Shown one piece after another: positions 60,091-64,000 of a stretch of DNA of 64,000 bases (the first letter of the stretch is position 1; each line of letters begins with the position of its first letter). The translations under genes were made by a program, and so were the position numbers. The notes under the pieces were generated by a model that saw nothing but the letters and a program-made list of their open reading frames with translations, had not been told where the DNA came from and made no database searches. This DNA comes from Mycolicibacterium rhodesiae JS60 (GTDB lineage: Bacteria > Actinomycetota > Actinomycetes > Mycobacteriales > Mycobacteriaceae), in NCBI GenBank assembly GCA_000230935.2, contig AGIQ01000004.1, positions 401,255-465,254 on the forward strand, written 5' to 3'.

Positions 60091-61140
60091 ATGACCGTCT
60101 TGGATCGCGCCGACGCAGTCGATAGTGGGCTTGCCGCCCGCATCGCCGACGGGCCCGGGGGTTACACCGGGGTGAACGGTGACGAGGAATGGGCCGCCGA
60201 GGTGCGGCGCCTGGCCACCTTGCGCAACGCGACCATCCTGGCGCACAACTACCAGCTGCCGGCCATCCAGGACGTCGCCGATCACGTCGGTGACTCGCTG
60301 GCGCTGTCCCGGATCGCGGCCGAGGCCGCCGAAGAGACCATCGTGTTCTGCGGCGTGCACTTCATGGCCGAGACCGCCAAGATCCTCAGCCCCGAGAAGA
60401 CGGTTCTGATCCCCGATCAGCGGGCCGGCTGCTCGCTGGCCGACTCCATCACCGCCGAGGAACTGCAGGGCTGGAAGGACGAGCACCCGGGCGCCGTCGT
60501 GGTGTCCTACGTCAACACCACCGCTGCGGTGAAGGCACTCACCGACATCTGCTGCACGTCGTCCAACGCCGTCGAGGTGGTGGCCTCGATTCCCGCGGAC
60601 CGTGAAGTGCTGTTCTGCCCCGACCAGTTCCTCGGCGCGCACGTCCGGCGGATGACCGGCCGCACCAATCTGCACATCTGGGCCGGCGAGTGCCATGTGC
60701 ACGCCGGTATCAACGGTGACGAACTCGCCGACCAGGCCCGTACCCACCCCGATGCCGAGCTGTTCGTGCACCCCGAATGCGGTTGCGCCACTTCGGCGCT
60801 GTACCTGGCCGGCGAAGGCGCCTTCCCGGCCGACCGGGTCCACATCCTGTCCACCGGCGGCATGCTCGACGCGGCCAAGGCGTCCAGCGCCAAGCAGGTG
60901 CTCGTCGCAACCGAAGTCGGCATGCTGCATCAGTTGCGCCGTGCCGCACCGGGTATCGACTTTCAGGCCGTCAACGACCGGGCCTCCTGCAAATACATGA
61001 AGATGATCACCCCCGCCGCTCTGCTGCGCTGCCTGGTCGACGGCGCCGACGAGGTCGACGTCGCTCCGGATACCGCCCGGCTGGCCCGTGCCAGTGTGCA
61101 GCGGATGATCGAGATCGGTCAGCCCGGCGGCGGCGAATGA
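60091..61140 (+). CDS. nadA: Quinolinate synthase
   Basis: 349 aa from the ATG at 60091 with AGGAGG just upstream; the frame open from 59980 crosses the operator and is rejected. Motifs ILAHNYQLPAIQDVADHVGDSL, a GCSLAD cysteine, AGECHVHAGI and HPECGC supply the three 4Fe-4S ligands of the family. It condenses iminoaspartate with dihydroxyacetone phosphate. Coupled to nadB (ATGA). Confidence 0.96.
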   Translation: MTVLDRADAVDSGLAARIADGPGGYTGVNGDEEWAAEVRRLATLRNATILAHNYQLPAIQDVADHVGDSLALSRIAAEAAEETIVFCGVHFMAETAKILSPEKTVLIPDQRAGCSLADSITAEELQGWKDEHPGAVVVSYVNTTAAVKALTDICCTSSNAVEVVASIPADREVLFCPDQFLGAHVRRMTGRTNLHIWAGECHVHAGINGDELADQARTHPDAELFVHPECGCATSALYLAGEGAFPADRVHILSTGGMLDAAKASSAKQVLVATEVGMLHQLRRAAPGIDFQAVNDRASCKYMKMITPAALLRCLVDGADEVDVAPDTARLARASVQRMIEIGQPGGGE

Positions 61141-62699
61141 ACCGCCGCTTCGCCTGCGGTGTGGGTGCGGCGGGCGTTGATTGGCAGCAGCGCGCCGACG
61201 TCGTGGTGATCGGCACCGGGGTGGCGGGTTTGGCCGCCGCGCTGGCTGCGCACCGAACGGGTGGCCGCACAGTCGTTTTGAGTAAGGCTCCCGATACCGC
61301 GACGTTCTATGCGCAGGGCGGGATCGCGGTGGTGCTCCCGCACACCGATGACTCCGTAGACGCCCACGTGCGCGACACCCTGGCCGCGGGTGCGGGCCTG
61401 TGTGATCCCGACGCGGTGCGCTCGATCGTTGCCGACGGCTACCGGGCGGTGGCCGACCTGGTCGACGACGGCGCCCGGTTCGACGAGAGTGCGCCCGGAC
61501 AGTGGGCGCTCACCCGCGAAGGCGGCCACTCCCGCCGGCGCATCATCCACGCCGGCGGCGACGCCACCGGCGCCGAGGTGCAGCGCGCGCTCGATCACGC
61601 GGCCGCAACACTGGACATCCGGCGCAATCACATTGCGCTGCAGATCCTTCACGACGGTTCGGCGGTCACCGGGGTGCTGGTGCGCAATGCCGACGGGCTC
61701 GGCATCGTGCATGCGCCGTCGGTCATTCTCGCCACCGGCGGACTGGGCCATCTGTACCGCGCGACCACCAACCCGGAAGGCTCTACCGGTGACGGGATCG
61801 CCCTGGCGTTGTGGGCCGGCGTCGGTGTCACCGACATCGAGTTCGTCCAGTTCCACCCGACGATGTTGTTCGACCGCGACGGCTCCGGGAGGCGCCCGCT
61901 GATCACCGAGGCGCTGCGTGGCGAAGGCGCCGTACTGCGCGACGCCCGCGGCGAGTCGGTCACCACGCATCACCCGATGGGCGACCTCGCCCCGCGCGAT
62001 GTGGTCGCCGCGGCCATCGAGGCCCGACTGCGCGAAACCGGGGATGACTGCGTCTATTTGGATGCGCGCGGTGTCAAGAACCTCGCGCGACGCTTCCCGA
62101 CGGTGACGGCGGCCTGCCGGGCCGCCGGCATCGACCCTGCCCGGCAGCCGATCCCGGTCGTCCCCGGCGCGCACTACAGCTGCGGTGGTGTCGCCACCGA
62201 TGTGTACGGCCGCACCGATCTGCCCGGACTGTTCGCCGCCGGTGAGGTGGCCCGCACCGGTATGCACGGCGCCAATCGCCTGGCCTCCAACAGCCTGCTG
62301 GAGGGCCTCGTGGTCGGCGGTCGTGCCGGGCACGCGGCCGTCGAGCACGCGCACAACGCCGGTGCGGTGATGGCGAAAGTCGAAGAGCGCCAACATACTG
62401 CGCTGGACCGGAAAGTCCTGCAGACCGCGATGACCGAACACGCCTCCGTGGTCCGCGATGCCGCCGGATTGCAGCGCCTCGCCGAGACGCTGACCGAGGC
62501 GACCGCCCGGCCGATGACCACCCGTGCCGCCGCCGAAGACGTCGCGCTCACGGTGACGGCCCGAGCCGTGGCCGCAGCAGCGTTGGCCCGCACCGAATCT
62601 CGTGGCTGCCACCACCGTGGCGACCACCCCGACGCCGATCCCGCCCAGGCGTTCAGCCGCATCCTGCATGGCGAGCACGCGCAGGCGTGTGTGCGATGA
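61137..62699 (+). CDS. nadB: L-aspartate oxidase
   Basis: 520 aa from the ATG at 61137. FAD-binding VVVIGTGVAGLAAALAA, then the TFYAQGGIAVVL and HTDDS regions, EGGHSRRRIIHAGGDATG near residue 125 and HYSCGGVATD. Converts aspartate to iminoaspartate for NadA. Overlaps nadA and nadC by 4 nt each, a fully coupled operon under NrtR. Confidence 0.96.
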   Translation: MNRRFACGVGAAGVDWQQRADVVVIGTGVAGLAAALAAHRTGGRTVVLSKAPDTATFYAQGGIAVVLPHTDDSVDAHVRDTLAAGAGLCDPDAVRSIVADGYRAVADLVDDGARFDESAPGQWALTREGGHSRRRIIHAGGDATGAEVQRALDHAAATLDIRRNHIALQILHDGSAVTGVLVRNADGLGIVHAPSVILATGGLGHLYRATTNPEGSTGDGIALALWAGVGVTDIEFVQFHPTMLFDRDGSGRRPLITEALRGEGAVLRDARGESVTTHHPMGDLAPRDVVAAAIEARLRETGDDCVYLDARGVKNLARRFPTVTAACRAAGIDPARQPIPVVPGAHYSCGGVATDVYGRTDLPGLFAAGEVARTGMHGANRLASNSLLEGLVVGGRAGHAAVEHAHNAGAVMAKVEERQHTALDRKVLQTAMTEHASVVRDAAGLQRLAETLTEATARPMTTRAAAEDVALTVTARAVAAAALARTESRGCHHRGDHPDADPAQAFSRILHGEHAQACVR

Positions 62700-63553
62700 A
62701 GCTCACCGACGACGAGCTGGCCGAAGCTCGTCTCACGATCCTTCGCGGCCTCGACGAGGACCTGCGCTACGGACCGGACGTCACCACTGTCGCTACGGTG
62801 TCCGAGGGCGCCACCACCGTCGCGTCTCTGGTGTCCCGCGAGCCCGGTGTGGCCGCCGGCATCGACGTCGCGCTGCTGGTTCTTGATGAGGTACTCGGCG
62901 AGAACGGCTACGAGGTCGTCGACCGGGTCGACGACGGCACCCGGCTGGACGCCGGTGCGGTGCTGCTGCGTGTGCAGGCCCCGACCCGTGGCCTGCTGAC
63001 CGCCGAACGGACCCTGCTCAATCTGGTCTGCCATGTGTCCGGGATCGCGACCGCCACCGCCGCCTGGGTGGACGCCGTCGACGGCACCAAGGCCCAGATC
63101 CGCGACACCCGCAAGACACTGCCGGGGCTGCGGGTGCTGCAGAAGTACGCGGTGCGGGTCGGCGGTGGGGTCAATCACCGGATGGGTCTCGGCGATGCCG
63201 CGCTGATCAAGGACAACCACGTCGCGGCCGCCGGATCGGTGGTCGCCGCCCTGCGGGCCGTTCGGGCGGCCGCCCCGGACCTGCCGTGCGAGGTCGAGGT
63301 GGACACCCTCGAGCAGCTCGACGACGTTCTCGGCGAGGACGTGCAGCTGATCCTGCTCGACAATTTCCCGGTCTGGCAGACCCAGATCGCCGTGCAGCGC
63401 CGCAACGCCAACGCCCCGGGCGTCCTACTGGAGTCTTCGGGCGGGCTGAGCCTGGAGTCCGCCGCCGAATACGCCGGCACCGGGGTGGACTATCTGGCCG
63501 TCGGGGCGTTGACGCACTCGGTGCGGGTGCTGGACGTTGGACTCGATCTCTGA
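62696..63553 (+). CDS. nadC: Nicotinate-nucleotide pyrophosphorylase (quinolinate phosphoribosyltransferase)
   Basis: 285 aa from the ATG at 62696. Family motifs: ERTLLNLVCHVSGIAT, DTRKTLPGLR, KYAVRVGGGVNHRMGL, LIKDNHV and EVEVDTLEQL. Makes nicotinate mononucleotide from quinolinate and PRPP. Last gene of nadABC; its stop lies 30 nt from the convergent glycine-rich gene. Confidence 0.96.
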   Translation: MKLTDDELAEARLTILRGLDEDLRYGPDVTTVATVSEGATTVASLVSREPGVAAGIDVALLVLDEVLGENGYEVVDRVDDGTRLDAGAVLLRVQAPTRGLLTAERTLLNLVCHVSGIATATAAWVDAVDGTKAQIRDTRKTLPGLRVLQKYAVRVGGGVNHRMGLGDAALIKDNHVAAAGSVVAALRAVRAAAPDLPCEVEVDTLEQLDDVLGEDVQLILLDNFPVWQTQIAVQRRNANAPGVLLESSGGLSLESAAEYAGTGVDYLAVGALTHSVRVLDVGLDL

Positions 63554-63583
63554 ACCCTCCGCCAGGTACAGCGCGCCGCGGTT

Positions 63584-64000
63584 CTACGGCTGGGGCTGAC
63601 CGGGTGGGCCAGCGGTACCGCCGGTAGTTGTGCCGGTGCCGGCCTTGCCGCCGTTACCGCCGACACTGCCGGCACCGCCGTCGCCGCCGGGGCCTCCGTT
63701 GCCACCGAATCCGGTGCCGGAAGTGGTTGTGGCCGTGCCGCTGCCGCCGTCGCCGCCACCGCCGCCGCGGGAACCAGGACCGCCGCGGCCGCCCGGTCCA
63801 CCGTTGCCGCCGCCGGCTCTGCCCTCGCCTGACGTGATGGAGCCGCCGTTGCCGCCGTCGCCTCCTCGGCCGGTCAGCGAACCGCCCTGGCCGCCTACGC
63901 CGCCATTGCCACCGAACGCGTTGTCGTAGCCCGAGTGACCGCCACCGCCGGCCCCGCCCGCGCCGCCGCTGCCCGCGAGATCCCCCGAACCGCCGTTGCC
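63584..64000 (-). CDS. PGRS-like glycine-rich repeat protein (C-terminal part only)
   Basis: An open minus-strand frame of 139 codons enters from the window end and stops at TAG 63586-63584. It is over half Gly, with repeated GGNGGxGG and GGDGG units typical of PGRS domains, and ends in a PPGQPQP tail. The start, and any PE domain, lie beyond 64000. It could be a PE_PGRS protein or another Gly-rich surface protein. No start codon exists in this stretch, so it is easy to miss. Proline-rich plus-strand frames here are its shadows. Confidence 0.8.
   Translation of the reverse strand, partial: GNGGSGDLAGSGGAGGAGGGGHSGYDNAFGGNGGVGGQGGSLTGRGGDGGNGGSITSGEGRAGGGNGGPGGRGGPGSRGGGGGDGGSGTATTTSGTGFGGNGGPGGDGGAGSVGGNGGKAGTGTTTGGTAGPPGQPQP

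Noticed and set aside
63628..63929. Proline-rich plus-strand frames after nadC
   Set aside because: They are the complement of Gly codons in the PGRS-like minus-strand gene.
63600..64000. Repetitive sequence as a possible CRISPR or non-coding tandem repeat
   Set aside because: The repeats are short, codon-phased Gly-Gly-x units in an open frame, without constant repeat/spacer lengths.

Overview
The window is a high-GC mycobacterial chromosome segment. From ileS onward, gene order follows the M. tuberculosis Rv1536-Rv1596 interval: ileS, dinB/dinX, ansA, lspA, an RluA-type pseudouridine synthase, dnaE1, ilvA, treZ-treY-treX, an acyltransferase, bioA-bioF-bioD, bioB-bsaP, a lipase, nrtR and nadA-nadB-nadC. 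The nitrate cluster and the sparse PGRS-like coding point to an environmental, rapid-grower-like Mycolicibacterium rather than the tuberculosis complex; species is not determinable by eye. No rRNA, tRNA, IS element, phage or CRISPR array was seen.

Layout. 1-6.7 kb: accessory envelope-lipid locus with two tandem condensation-type acyltransferases (the first cut by the window), a convergent four-gene unit (small HTH protein, 7-TM protein, GT1 glycosyltransferase, GAP-type lipid-export protein), and a stand-alone half condensation domain. 6.7-19.2 kb: a T-box leader with an ATC specifier ahead of ileS, a secreted beta-propeller protein beside a broken ferritin-like gene, dinB, ansA, the lspA-pseudouridine synthase-rarD run, and a pyruvyl-transferase-like gene divergent from a polytopic membrane protein and an orphan SecD-head protein. 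19.2-28.2 kb: a large secreted mosaic sugar-dehydrogenase/PKD protein, two DUF202 genes, dnaE1 and an FkbM methyltransferase. 28.2-31.4 kb: SRPBCC protein, TetR regulator and DHA2 efflux pump with clear operators. 31.5-41.7 kb: nitrate/nitrite assimilation cluster (fused nitrate reductase, NarK, NirB, NirD, HemD-type regulator NnaR, sirohydrochlorin chelatase-like protein). 41.7-51.4 kb: ilvA, the trehalose operon and an AT3-SGNH acyltransferase. 51.5-58 kb: biotin genes with BioQ and two matching BioQ operators. 58-63.6 kb: lipase, NrtR, NrtR operator, nadABC. The window ends inside a PGRS-like glycine-rich gene on the minus strand.

How it works together. Local regulators sit beside their apparent targets: the T-box for ileS, BioQ for bioFD/bioB, NrtR for nadABC, NnaR for nitrate/nitrite genes, TetR for the efflux pump, and probably the small HTH protein for the glycolipid operon. 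Two genome-architecture themes recur. At least fifteen start codons lie 6-9 nt after a TANNNT element (probable leaderless transcripts). Convergent genes are packed so tightly that seven of eleven pairs overlap at their 3' ends, three of them sharing a 4-nt stop-stop sequence.
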